DNA from: Lasioglossum baleicum
Lineage: Eukaryota; Arthropoda; Insecta; Hymenoptera; Halictidae
Reading direction: 5' to 3'
Assembly (NCBI RefSeq): GCF_051020765.1
Contig: NC_134935.1
Span: 6,511,579 to 6,575,578 of the forward strand
Length of the DNA: 64,000 nucleotides
Of this stretch, positions 43,947 to 55,532 are shown piece by piece. How positions within the stretch are numbered: the first letter of the stretch is position 1; each line of letters opens with the position of its first letter. The position numbers and the translations under genes were made by a program. The notes beneath the pieces were generated by a model. That model made no database searches. It was given only the letters and a program-made list of their open reading frames with translations, and was not told where the DNA came from.

Positions 43947-44920
43947 CACAGTGATCGATTCATCGATTCTAGGTGGACAAAATGGTAAATTTGATCAACT
44001 TCAGATATCTTCGCTGCCGTTCTATTTTGTTCACGAACATTAATTTATTCGATATATAACGTAATATTTCCATTGCACGGGGTTATTACGACGATAATAC
44101 GGTGCTAAAGTTTTGCCTGTGCGAAATACTATAAATGAGCTAATTCTTCTTCATCGTATAACTTGTTTGTTTGTTGTTTAAATTATTATGTAAAAAATGG
44201 ATCGCGTAAGCGAAGGTAAGTATTTCATTTTTACATATCGATATAATTTTATTTTGCCGTGTAAATCTCATATACAACAGGTTAACTAATAATATTATTT
44301 AAGAAGAGGTCAAATAGTATAACTTAGTTTTCCCGGACTCGGCCGGACTTGGTCCTTTGATAGTTTTGAAGAATACTTATTTCAAAACAATGATACTAAA
44401 TATCGTTGACCCGTTTTGCCCCGTTTGTCATTTATATCATTTTTTAGGAAAGACTTGGAGTATGCCACTATTTCATGTGGTATTGAAATTGACGATAGAA
44501 AGTTTACAGAATATGTACTTCAGACTGCGAGAATTACATATGACAATTATAATTTATAATAATTTAGAATATCCACCTTTGTGCCATGCACATTCCTTAT
44601 TATAATTTTGTAATTTTGTATTATATTTTTGTAGAACTTTATCTAATTTTTAAATATGAGTTAAGATTAATTCTTTCCCGTTTGTGTATTGTTTATTCAC
44701 GTATTTAAACAAAAACTATAAAATATTTAATTTATGTTATTTTCACAAACGTTACAATTAATTGTTATATTTGTCCATTTTAAATAAATTATATAATTCG
44801 TTTAAATACATGTAGTTTTTATACACTTGTCATGATTTCTGAGAAATAAAGCGTTATTACTACAAGAGGACACAAAAATTTGAATTTTGTCCACCTAGAA
44901 TCGAGGAATCGATCACTGTG
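43947..44920. mobile_element. Transib-like element with RSS-like ends (heptamer, 23 bp, nonamer)
   Basis: The left end is CACAGTG (43947-43953), a 23 bp spacer, then ACAAAATGG (43977-43985). The right end is the inverse: ACAAAATTC (44882-44890), 23 bp, CACAGTG (44914-44920). The two 23 bp spacers differ at one base. A perfect 5 bp duplication AGACG flanks it (43942-43946 and 44921-44925). This matches Transib ends and the 23-spacer recombination signal recognised by RAG1/RAG2. At 974 bp it is too short for a full transposase. Inside are start- and splice-like signals at 44197-44221 and an acceptor near 44447. Confidence 0.85.
44197..44605 (+). pseudogene. Possible two-exon coding remnant inside the Transib-like element
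   Basis: ATG at 44197 opens MDRVSE and is followed by a perfect donor (GAAG/GTAAGT, exon end 44215). A pyrimidine run CATTTTTTAG ends at 44447 and could be the acceptor. Joining 44197-44215 to 44448 keeps an open frame of about 62 codons to TAA at 44603-44605. A second frame from 44449 gives KDLEYATISCGIEIDDRKF and is also open for 36 codons, so the true frame is unclear. It may be what is left of the transposase gene after internal deletion. I cannot match it to a catalytic domain. Confidence 0.3.
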
Positions 44921-44925
44921 AGACG

Positions 44926-46206
44926 GTCCCATTTTCTCAGGGTTCATTGCTAACGGACATCGAACAAGTTTTTTTTTTAATTAATGATCCACCAAGGATC
45001 GGACTCAGCCGAGCTATATCATTCCCTAGCAGAGATCTGGCCACACCTGGTCGAGATTGAATGCAGACCTAACACAGACCAACGACTTAATCAATTATGA
45101 AGGACTACGAGCATGGTCTACGAGAAGATGGATGGTCATGATTTATGATCATTGCTTGTTAGAGGCCTAATAAAATTAACATAGCTCGTGTATCCTGATT
45201 TAACGGTCACTATATCTGTGAATGTTGTACATTAATCATAGACTGCACGTGCATTTAATTTTATTCCTCCTTTCTTTTCCTCTTTCGTAACGAGGATTCT
45301 CACAATTTCAAACAGTCTATTGTTACCAATAATAATTTCCAGTCTGCATTACTTCGGTATATTTTATTTATTCGAATGTTGTTAATGCCTGGTCCACAGT
45401 ATGAAGAGGCAGCAGATCGTTGACGCACAATTCCTTTAATAATTTCTGATGCAATTCGAAAGATTAACGGATCGTTTACACGCCGGATGAACGCGATGAT
45501 CGAAATTTTCAATTAATTTTAGGATCGCTATCCACTCGTCGCAGGTTTCGTTTATACAAACGTGGGAAATCTAGCCAGTGTCATTAGCGCCGAAGTACGA
45601 ATCACCGTCAACCGCGGGAAACCAATTAAAATAATGTAATTCATTCGTCCCTCAGCCCCAAAACTCGTTCTCGCGATATTGTTTCGCCCGCGACAAGGTA
45701 TCGGGTTTACGCTCCGCGTTCGTAATCCCCTTTGCGCTTATTGTCTTGTCGGGGCTATTCAATTTCGAGCATTGTACGTCGTTTATTAATGATTCCCATA
45801 AATCGTCCACACGTTGTTCTCTTCTGAGACGGATTCTTTTGTCCCGCGTTTGTAATCGTTTTCTTAACAGCGACAGCTGCCTGGATATTAAATTCATTTA
45901 TTATACCGGTAGCTGCTCGCAAGATTAATTCTTTCTCGTCACGAAACACTTTTTTATAGATTATTCAAATATAATAAAAATAGCACCGATGTCGTACGAA
46001 TATGTTCCACAGAGGCTACAGAAGACGATATCTAATTTCATCGATAAAACTTAATGAAAATATTTCGTTTATTGCTCTAAGTACATGAAGAGGGCGACTG
46101 AAAAAAATTGATTTTGTTTCTGATCATGTTTAAGGTGCCTATAAAAATGTCTGTGAAATCAGAAATTAACAGTGGGCTTGCACAGGTCTACATTTTGTTT
46201 ACGAAC
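44926..46206. other. Unannotated stretch
   Basis: No exon or defined repeat seen. Short frames at 45300-45949 overlap on both strands. Confidence 0.4.
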
Positions 46207-46659
46207 CACACAGCTTATATCGCTGCTCCGGAAGTATAATGACGCAACTGTCAAATTTTGTGAAATCGACTTTATTGTGTTGGCGGGCACAAAAATGCAT
46301 TTACTAGATGTTTGTAAATCGACATAATTGTACTTACAAAATTTTTACTTGTTTTCCTTACTCCTATAACGACAGAAGTGTAAAATTTGTGATGCATTTT
46401 CAGAAGAACAATGACGTATTTACATGGTACTTACTGGTTACTGTGAGGCTGGTATTCATTATTTTATAAATTGAAATAACTTATAAATGTTGCAATAACA
46501 ACCCACAATGTCTATTACTACTCTCATAGAAGAATTAAACCAAATCAATAGGCCATTCTATTACGACAAATTGGAATTATTTTTCTTTTGCTTGTCCTGT
46601 AAAATTTCAATTTTTGCAGTCGTGTCATTATACTTCCGGAGCAGCGATATCAGCGTGTG
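46207..46659. mobile_element. 453 bp inverted-repeat element
   Basis: The left end CACACAGCTTATATCGCTGC and the right end GCAGCGATATCAGCGTGTG are inverted complements. The match extends about 55 bp inward through GCTCCGGAAGTATAATGACG. The interior is AT-rich and unpaired. No target duplication was identified. Confidence 0.8.
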
Positions 46660-47937
46660 ACTTCAAAGTTAATTTTTAAATTTCGAAGCAATCGACGAAC
46701 GCCAACAGGTACATTTGAGTGGCCATTCTCCCACTCGTTCTCGTATAGTAATCGGGACCTTTTCCGCTGTCGGAAATTACCGCTTCGCAGCGTGCTTTGA
46801 CAACTCTGCAGTGAACCTCTCCTAATAACAGCGGGAGGCAGCGTTCCTAAGACCTCGGTATGCAAACGCTATTAGCTTTGCTATTTGCCAAGACATCAAA
46901 CTATATTACATCTCAACAAACGAACGTAAACATTCGTCGACAAACAAGAACTCGGTGAGAACCTCGGTGGACAGCGTCTTTGTATATGCATGTTACGTTT
47001 TGCTCCATGATTTTGGGACACCCGGTGTATTTTCCCACGGACATTAGCAATCGAATTGTCAAGTAACCGCAAAAGGACATTTAATCCTTCCAGACAAGGA
47101 TTTTCTTAAATATTCGAAATACTTTGAAAGATAAATTTATATACATGTATGTACATCGAACTACTCGGTTCTGAGAAAAATATAAACATACCTGGATTAT
47201 GATCTTCAGATTGCCACCGGGTAGTGAATGACAGTTTATCGAATTTTATTTGGGGAACGTTAAATTCTCATCAATGCACACCGCATTAACCCGACGCCTT
47301 TCCCCGTCAATATCGCACGGGCTGTTTTGTAGTTCTCGCGATAAAAGCGATTTTTCGCACGCACCAGCCTCCGGGATCCCGTCGACGCAATTTTTCATGC
47401 TTCGACCGCACAATACCCGCAGACTTCCGTCGCTAAGTTCCACGCTGTCAGCCGCTGTGCCAGGCTCATCAATAACGCGATTCCGCGAGGACATCGTGAA
47501 TTTTTATTTAAATACATTCGCGGGACTAGCTCGCCGCCAGTTATCGGCCGTCCCCAGGAACCGTCCAAGCCACTACGTTTCCGGCCAGGTGTAATTAAAA
47601 TCTCATAACGCTCGGTCGGGCTTATTGTTAATTAAATTAGCGGCGATCAATCCGGCGCAGTTCGTGTTGATAAACGTATAGAATTGCGTCCATGAATCGA
47701 GAAATGTCTGATTCATTTACAAGACTGCCATCTCCATTTTTATGCTTCTCCTACCGCATTTTGATGAAAAAATGGTTCACCTAAATGTGCCCCTCCCTGC
47801 AAAATAATCGTAGAAACTAGTACGAACAAAAGTTGTGTGCCACCAAATGGAGTACAGAAAGTAGCAACTAGTTTTACACCATTTTGCTTCTTTATTCGTG
47901 GTATGGTACAAACATGGTACCAACACACTATAATAAC
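46660..47937. other. Unannotated stretch
   Basis: A motif GGGACACCCGGTGTA at 47017 resembles an isolated CAGGGTGTC-type end. 47240-47590 is CpG-rich and open on both strands. Confidence 0.4.
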
Positions 47938-48100
47938 TAGACTGCGGATTTGATGCATTTGTGACAAAAATGTTCAGGTTATAAACACGAAACAATAAAT
48001 ATATCTGACGATTTGAAAAGTACGATTATATTGCCTGTGGCTTAATAAAACTATTAAGAGAACCAATAAATGTTTGTGCAGCTAATAAGAAACTAATGAT
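47938..48100 (+). mobile_element. TAGACTGCGG-family MITE, right end lost
   Basis: The left end TAGACTGCGG and ATGCATTTGTGACAAAAATG are clear. Similarity fades before 48100 with no inverse terminus. Confidence 0.65.
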
Positions 48101-48903
48101 AAATGGCGCAATAAGGTGAATGATCCAGCGCGACCATACGAGCAATTCCCCCTCTAGCCCAGTACGATTTGCTGAAAGCATCGAATGTGAGCAGAAATAT
48201 ATTACCCCGAGCTATTCTTCGCCATCGGCGGATGATTTATTCCACGCGATCGACACAATTACTCCTCAAAGTGCGTCGCCCATGTAATAGATAGCCGCGG
48301 GAAATGCTTCGTTGCGAAGGGGAGCAAACACATGCTAATTCCTCGGTGGCGGAGATAGGAATGTGTGAAAATGGATCCAGCTCCATCGGCTGACGTTTAA
48401 TTTCAGATACGCGATCCACTTTAGATAATCAAGGCGGGCAACGCCGCCGCCGCGCCGCGTCGGCCAAGGCCACGATATGGGGTGTTGTACACACTGGAAT
48501 CGGACGAATACTTTCGCGCGATATTTTTTCAGTGTCAGCTGATTAGAAGTGGTGTTCTATGAATTTATGCGTCGGTAGATTATCGTTGGCTCGAATACCG
48601 CGCGAGGAACGCCGTAACGTTCTCACTACACGAGCAACAATTTATTAGCTGGTAGATAGTCATCGATTGCCTCTGAAATGCGTGCTGGCGCGGTCGAAGG
48701 AACACGCGAATAATTTCGGACGACGCGGTCGCGACACAACGAGACGCGATGGGTCGTTTCGTGGGTGTAAACAGCACAGCCCAGGTGTAGAGATAGGTTT
48801 ACCTAAGCCAATCACTGTATAGCAGACCTGGGGATTACTGGGGAACATCATCCCCACCTTCGCTGTATTACCCCCATCACTATCCCACCACAGCACACAC
48901 ACA
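48101..48903. other. Unannotated stretch
   Basis: CpG-rich around 48420-48500. A short CA-repeat (48886-48905) leads into the next element. Confidence 0.4.
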
Positions 48904-49861
48904 CAGAGAGCTGGGAAAAATAGTATTTTAAATAGTAAATAGTAAATACAGGGTGTCACAAAATTCGTGAAAATCCCGAAAGGGGGTGGTTCCTGAGACC
49001 GTTTCAAGCGACATTTTCCTTTGCAAAAATGTTATCCGCGGCTTTGTTTAGGAGTTATTGACGAAAAACACGAACCAATCAGAGCGCGACCTAGACGCGA
49101 GTTGCCACAGTCGGCCAATGGACAGTTGGCGCGCCAGACCGATTGTGCCAACTCGCGTCTAGGTCGCGCTCTGATTGGTCCGTGTTTTTCGTTAATAACT
49201 CGTAAACAAAGCCGCGGATAACATTTTTACAAAGGAAAATGTCGCTTGAAATGATCTTAGGAATCACCCCCTTTCGGGAAGTTCACGAATTTTGGGACAC
49301 CCTATATATGTAACCTATTTATTCTAAAGTATGTGTACAGCTTTGAAAATAAAATATTTTATTTAATGCAGTATAATTCTTGAAAACAAAATATTTTATT
49401 TGATGCAGTAATTTTTGAAAGTAAAATATTTTATTTGATGCAGTAATTTTTGAAAATAAAATAATTTATTTGAGGCAGTAATTTGTTTGAAAATGTTATT
49501 TTATTTGAAGAATGTTGAAAATATTTGTATTTTGTCTCTATTTTCAATTTTGATTTTAAGTATAGTATTGCTGAAAATAATGATTCGAATTCAATAGATT
49601 TATGGGTGTAAATCGTTTTTTAACGATAAGATAGACTGTATGTGTGTATGTTTCTGATTGTTAAGATAGAAATATTTTATTTTGGGCATCAAATTGTTGA
49701 AATAGAAATATTTTATTTTGAGGTTCAGATTTTTAAAGTAGATACAACTTATTTTCGAAATTGTATATCTTATTTAAAATACTATTTTCGTTAAGCAAAA
49801 TAAAATCTAAAATACCAAATAGTATTTGAAATATTTGTTCCGCCAAATAATGCCCACCTCT
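48904..49861 (-). mobile_element. hAT-type MITE with TTTTATTT-rich body, split by another MITE
   Basis: Read on the minus strand it starts AGAGGTGGGCATTATTTGGC and ends at AGCTCTC, matching 61962-62438 over its whole length in inverse orientation. The palindromic MITE 48949-49304 lies inside it. The copy at 61962 shows the uninterrupted sequence there. The body is built from repeated AAAATATTTTATTT motifs. CACCACAG occurs outside both ends, separated by the CA-repeat on the left, and may be the 8 bp target. Confidence 0.8.
48949..49304. mobile_element. Palindromic TA MITE with CAGGGTGTC ends, copy 2
   Basis: Ends read inward CAGGGTGTCACAAAATTCGT and TAGGGTGTCCCAAAATTCGT. TA lies on both sides (48947-48948 and 49305-49306). 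Arms of about 155 bp pair nearly perfectly. It is homologous to 36035-36390. It is inserted in a hAT-type element, giving a clear order of events. Confidence 0.9.
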
Positions 49862-51934
49862 ACACCACAGCCATAAAGAATATTTTCCTCGGTGTCGCTG
49901 CGCTGAATATATGGAGTGTTCATAAGGATGGCTCTTATTTTCGACTTTTGAATTATTCTTACGGCACCCCCTGGATTGGTCGAAATAATTAGTAAAAGTC
50001 TGTGTAAAGTTCGAGCTTGATCGAATAACAGTAAAACGTGCCCCCAGGCGCCCTTATATACTTATTAAATAATTATTAAAATAATATCTTCTAAATTATT
50101 TACCGTATCGAAAAACATATTCCGTAAAACCTGTAGATCTGGACAGGCTGCGTATTTTATGTTGTGTTACCTTTTTTCGTAAAACAAACGGTTTTCGAAA
50201 AAATTGAGAACAGTGCAGTTCAGAACATATTCAGTGAGACATTCCTTGCAGTGTGTCGACCGTTGGAAAGGATATCGATTGAAAAAGGAAGAGGAACTGA
50301 GGTTCGCACTTTCATTGCTTATCACAAAGTGATTATGACCAGTGTCGGGGAATCGAAGATTCCTTATCAGGGAAATGAAGAATCTTATACCACGTTCGAA
50401 AGTAATTTCTTCCTTCACCAAGTCGAACTGAACGATAAAAATCCGTGCAACGCGAGATGCACCGAGTCTGTAACCGGCAATATACATTGACGAACTCGAG
50501 CACGCATCAAAGACAGTTTCGATCGAACTATCTGAGTTCTGTGATTCTGCGATTGAAATTGTAACGGAGCGTTCCGCACGGAGGATCCGGGACGAAGTGC
50601 TCTCAATTTCGATCGGTAGTTGGAATTTTCGAGACGAAGCAGCGCGCGCGCGGAGGACAAAGGGAAGTTTCTTCGATGGGAAAAAAGGAGAGGAAAAACC
50701 GAGGAAAGCGTAGCTTTTATTTTCCGGCGAACGGGATTTTACGAGTGGGAAAAGACGTTCGAGGATTCGGTGGGTAAGGTCCGTCCCTGTGATCGATGGT
50801 AATCTCGCGAAACATAAATTTCAATGTGCTCGGTGGTGTTTTAAATGGCAACGTGAAATAACGCGAAAGTGTTCGGCCCGAAGACTTTTACGCGTTCCGT
50901 TTTACGGTTTCCCATTCGCAAAATTACCCTTCGATGCTGGAACGATCCTGGCCCGACCCGGTCCGGCTGGCTGCGTGCACCGAGCAACGGGAGAAGTAAC
51001 GTCGGAGCCCGCATGATCGATGGCCATCCGAGAAACGTATAAATGCATCGTCTTCCCCGGAGACCGTCGAACGGGCAGCTATCAACGGTGAAACACGGCA
51101 AGGTCGAGATTCGGTGAAAAGGATGATCTCGTCTCGGTAAATTGCCTTTGATTGATAGACGCCTATCAATCAAAGCTCCCGCCGAAGACACCGAACCGAC
51201 AAAGTTGTTTGATCCTGTCAGGTTGACGAGAGGGACGTTCCAACTACGCTTCCTTTCCAACGTATGCTGCGCTATGTCCATGAAAAGTGATCGTATAATT
51301 TCCCAACAGCGTACGAATTACATTTACGCCGGCGGCTCCACGAATGAGAAGAAGTGAGAACATGTTGCAGCAGAAGTGAAACGCAACAAAGTCAGGAATT
51401 TTATACAACGGTTTCCGAGCGAGCAAACCGAGCAAAATGGTATTATTAAAATTCTTTCGAGAAAATTGCACGAAACTGTTTTCTGGAACGGAGAATTATA
51501 AAGCGTTTCTTATTTGCCTAACCATAACTGCGTTGTGGATTTTTATTCCCGTGTGCCGTGACAGATTTATTAAGTTCAAAGGAACGTGTACGTTTATGGA
51601 AATTACGTAACAGTTTTATTCCATGCTCACCGCGAGAAATCTCCTATTCTGAGCGCGTGGAGTCTCGCCTATTTTATTGTTATGTACACGAGCAGCTTGA
51701 TTTACAAATTCCAGCTTTAAAGTGGCTAAGATCGCCTTTTCCGTAGCTGTTCGCGGTTTTAACGCAGTCAACGCTCTACGTATTTTGACGGACATTCCAC
51801 CCACCCGTTATCAGTTTTATTGTATTTAGAAAAATAATAGAATAATGAGTTGATGACCTGTACTATACATATAACTAACTATATGTATACTAGCTTATAC
51901 GATTCCTATTTTATCGGCTTAATGATAATTTGCA
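49862..51934. other. Unannotated 2 kb stretch
   Basis: 50160-51280 is moderately CpG-rich, with mirrored open frames on the two strands (50164-50490 plus and 50167-50487 minus). A 14 bp palindromic pair (GATTGATAGACGCC / CTATCAATC) sits at 51150-51172. No gene is recognised. Confidence 0.4.
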
Positions 51935-52375
51935 CTACTGCATTTTCGTGCCATCTCCTTCGATATAATGTTCTCCTAAAACAAAAATCGATTTTCGAGG
52001 TTTCCGAAATTTTTGACCGTCTGGGTTGTTATTGATTTGTGCTACCGAATTTATCGAAAAATTTGCACCCGCCTAGCTTGACGTTGAGTTATGCTACTGA
52101 ATTTTCGTGCCACCTCCTTGAATATCATGTTCTCCTAAAACAAAAATCGATTTTCGAGGTTTCCGAAATTTTTGACCGTCTGGCTTGTTATTGATTTGTG
52201 CTACTGAATTTATCGAAAAATTTGCACCCGCCCAGCTTGTCGTTGAGTTATGCTACTACATTTTCGTGCCACTTCCTTCAATATCATGTTCTCCTAAAAC
52301 AAAAATCGATTATCAAGGTTCCTGAAAAACTTTTAACCGTCTGGCTTGACGTTGAGTTGTTCTACTCAATTTTCG
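51935..52375. repeat. Tandem array, about 2.7 units of 159 bp
   Basis: ATTTTCGTG recurs at 51942, 52101 and 52260 (159 bp apart), then at 52369 in a truncated last unit. Shared blocks include GTTCTCCTAAAACAAAAATC and CCGAAATTTTTGACCGTCTG. Confidence 0.92.
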
Positions 52376-53380
52376 TGCGTCGTACCAAACTGGGAGAGGC
52401 TAACGATTACGACACGTCGCACGTCGAGGTGCCGCAGTTTAATTAAAAAGCGTTTTGAAATGATCGCCTGGGTCGCGTTCCGTTGGTGATCCTGTAACCA
52501 GGAACGTCTTCCCAGTAATGAGGTAGCTTTCGGTGGATTCATTAAACTCCATTCGCTTGAACGGCGTCTAGGACTATCTGGAGGTACATATTTCATCGAG
52601 CTGGAGATTGCGCTGAAAAATTCTACGATCATAATTAAAGCGAAACGGGATTCACGATATTCTTTGAAGAAAAATCAGTTTCTACGAAAAATTGTGTGTG
52701 ATCGATTCACAAAGATGTTTACGTTAAATTGTAACCGCTCATCTTCGAATCGGACACAAACTTTTGCACTGATCCAATACTTCCTGGGACGAATTTGCGC
52801 CTGTTCTATAGACGCCATGGTTCCCAGCGTCGCCCTCCGTAAATATAGGCCAGTGCCGTGGAATCCAATTTGGTCGGGGGCCCGTAATCAGTTTTACAGC
52901 CACTGTTTGTCTGCGGACGTGATATCAGGAACGATCCCGCGCCACGTCAACGATCGCCGCACCGTCGCGTCGTCGTCGTCGTCGTGAACGCTGCCACGAA
53001 ACCCCAGTTCGACGGTGTCCTGCCACGGCGATCCGTCACGGCGTTTGCTCAGTCACGGTATATTAACGTATATTAATTGTAAATGCCAGCAATGCATCGG
53101 GCCCGGCGAAATTTACCCGAATTCAATATTAACTCGGCCCGCTGCTGCATACCCGCAATATGCTCGCTTAAACGCTGCTCTAGGACGTCAACCCTTTTCC
53201 ATACAATATCCCAGGCTACTGCGAAGGTCATCCGGCATGGTGTTTGCCTATTGGATCAATGGCCGTATCGCGCTGACTCAAAACTTACCGCGTCAACGTA
53301 ATACTGCGTCCGGTGTGCACAGAGATCCAATCCTTTTCTTCCGACACTTTCAATCCCTCGAAATGGGAAAGGCAATTGTT
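52376..53380. other. Unannotated stretch with a short CGT microsatellite
   Basis: A (CGT)n run at about 52963-52985 is the only simple repeat. Two long plus-strand frames (52664-52987 and 53015-53446) are GC-driven and match nothing known. Confidence 0.4.
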
Positions 53381-53892
53381 AGGTTTATCTCCATACTCTT
53401 TAAATTAACCCTCATCCGGCTATACTGTTCTGTTATTTGCAGGTAAATTGTCCCGAAACTTCGTGACTTTCATTTTTTAACGCGAAACACAACCGAAAAA
53501 CCTAAGGTTAGATTTATCTCCATACTCTTTAAATTAACCCTCATCCGGCTATACTGTTCTGTTATTCGCAGGTAAATTGTCCCGAAACTTCGCGACTTTC
53601 ATTTTTTAACGCGAAACAACCGAAAACCCTAAGGTTAGATTTATCTTCATACTCTTTAAATTAACCCTCATCCGGCTATACTGTTCTGTTATTCGCAGGT
53701 AAATTGTCCCGAAACTTCGTGACTTTCATTTTTTAACGCGAAACACAACCGAAAAATCTAAGGTTAGATTTATCTTCATACTCTTTAAATTAACCCTCAT
53801 CCGGCTATACTGTTCTGTTATTTGCAGGTAAATTGTCCCGAAACTTGTGACTTTCATTTTTTTAACGGGAAACACAACCTAAAACCTAAGGT
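53381..53892 (+). repeat. Tandem array, four units of 127-129 bp, each with an acceptor/donor junction
   Basis: Units begin at 53381, 53510, 53637 and 53766 (spacing 129, 127, 129). Every unit contains CTGTTCTGTTATT(T/C)GCAG directly followed by GTAAAT, an acceptor abutting a donor. It also contains TTAACCCTCATCCGGC, which resembles a TTAA-type transposon end. Units are highly similar, so the expansion is recent. Confidence 0.93.
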
Positions 53893-54672
53893 GTAAATGT
53901 CAACTCATCAATTCGGATAAAAGCATCATCGATCTTTTACTACTGTGTCAAATCAACACCGAGGGACAGATTCGGTTCGTAAAATGTAAAACGAGGGAGG
54001 ATAACGCGGTGAAATAATTTTCTAGGAAAGACTGAATACAGTTTCTTTCGGTATAAGACGATGCTTCAGTTTAATCGCCAGAAACCGTGTAATTAAACGA
54101 CGATTCTGCTACCCTGAGCCAAAAAAGACACCTAATCCGGAAACACATCTGCCTCCAAAATTGAAAACGCAATAACCCACGGCTAAAAGCTGGTTTATTA
54201 AAAATTGCTAATTCAAGAAGCGGAGTTCCAGCGGCAGGTTTTCTTGTCACGGTTCCAGATCGTTCTGTAATTTTTTTCCCGCGGTACGAACACTCGTTCC
54301 CGGCATACCTAAAATTAATTTTCTGTCGACGAGAGGCTCGGAGAGTACACGGAACGGCCGAAAACACTTCGAACTCCTCGAAACACGTCCCACAATTAGA
54401 TCCGAGCTTGCGTAACGATACGTCGGCCGCTGCATGAAACGCATCAAGGATAACCCACGCGGCGTGACGCGGCTGCGGTTTATCGCAACCGCAAGTCATG
54501 AGCCATCGCAAATAGACACGTGACCTCTATTTGGGATGATTGACAGAGCACAGGCACTCTCGGTTACAAACTTCTGCGATACTGAGACGCTAACCCTTCG
54601 GAGACGACTGCTTATGGTTTTTGTACGGTGAATGTTGCACGATATTACACGATAGGCACGTTCAAACAGATA
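53893..54672. other. Unannotated stretch
   Basis: A 146-codon minus-strand frame (54071-54511) shows no recognisable domain. No splice structure supports it. Confidence 0.4.
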
Positions 54673-54923
54673 TTGGGTTGACAAGAAAGTAATTTCGGTA
54701 TTTGAAGGTGAAATAGAATCCAATACATTTATTCAAACAATGTACTTTAATCAATAAAATCTTTTCCATTTCGTTCGATGATCTTTTGCCACCTTTCTGG
54801 TAGCTTCGCTATTCCGCGATCATAAAATTTCTGGTCCTAATCGGTATATAACTGATCCAAGTGCGATTTCAGGTCATCATCATTTCACCTTAAAATACCG
54901 AAATTACTTTCTTGCCAGCCCCA
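54673..54923 (-). mobile_element. mariner deletion derivative with transposase C-terminus
   Basis: The left end TTGGGTTGACAAGAAAGTAA and the right end (inverse, TGGGGCTGGCAAGAAAGTAA) form inverted repeats of about 30 bp. Minus-strand translation of about 54755-54835 gives FYDRGIAKLPERWQKIIERN followed by GKDFID and a stop. This is the characteristic C-terminus of mariner transposases. An in-frame stop precedes it and all catalytic parts are gone. 251 bp remains of an element normally near 1.3 kb. Confidence 0.9.
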
Positions 54924-55344
54924 TGTAAATAAATGAATTGTTGCGTTTGTGCTTGTGTAACAGAGCTTGATATATTCTGTAGAGTCGGTACAACGATATT
55001 ACGTCGTCGTTGAAGGGTTTAAAATGAACACTTCAACATTTTTACGCTTGCGACGTTCTTCGGACCTGCGCTGCGTGACAACAGAATTTATTCGCCTTCA
55101 CTACCAGGCGAAAAGACTGTTCTCCCACGCATGTGGTGGATTGTTTACCTCTCGGAACTTTGGTCGGCCCCTCTTGAAATCTGGTATTTTCCAGAAGGGC
55201 GGATCCAAGGGCCTCCATAAATCATTCGCAGCTCTGCGAGGTTTATTACAGATTCTAAATTGATGGTTCTCTAAAAGATAGAATGAATTCCATTTCTGCT
55301 GTGTCAGGTTGTTTAGAATTAATAGGAGAATATTTACTTATGAC
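54924..55344. other. Unannotated stretch
   Basis: Contains a 98-codon plus frame (54967-55263) with no recognisable similarity. Confidence 0.4.
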
Positions 55345-55532
55345 TAGACTGCGGATTTTATGCATTTATGACAATAAAAGGGACAGGTACAATCTAAAGC
55401 AGTGGATGTGTTAAAAATATTTAAGGACATCGCGAGATGTTAGATTCAGCTTCAGAATACAATTTTTATTTGGCTCCTAATTTCTGCAATCTATGCGAAC
55501 ATTTTTTATTTTGCATAAAAATCTGCAGTCTA
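55345..55532 (+). mobile_element. TAGACTGCGG-family MITE, subfamily A, complete with perfect target duplication
   Basis: Ends TAGACTGCGG and CTGCAGTCTA. The 8 bp CTTATGAC occurs immediately on both sides (55337-55344 and 55533-55540). This is the cleanest copy for defining the family boundaries and its 8 bp target-site duplication. Confidence 0.92.

Noticed and set aside
36118..49221. Similar predicted proteins at 36118-36336 (minus) and 49021-49221 (plus), which look like a conserved family
   Set aside because: Both are translations of the arms of the same palindromic MITE. The conservation is of the transposon DNA, not of a protein.
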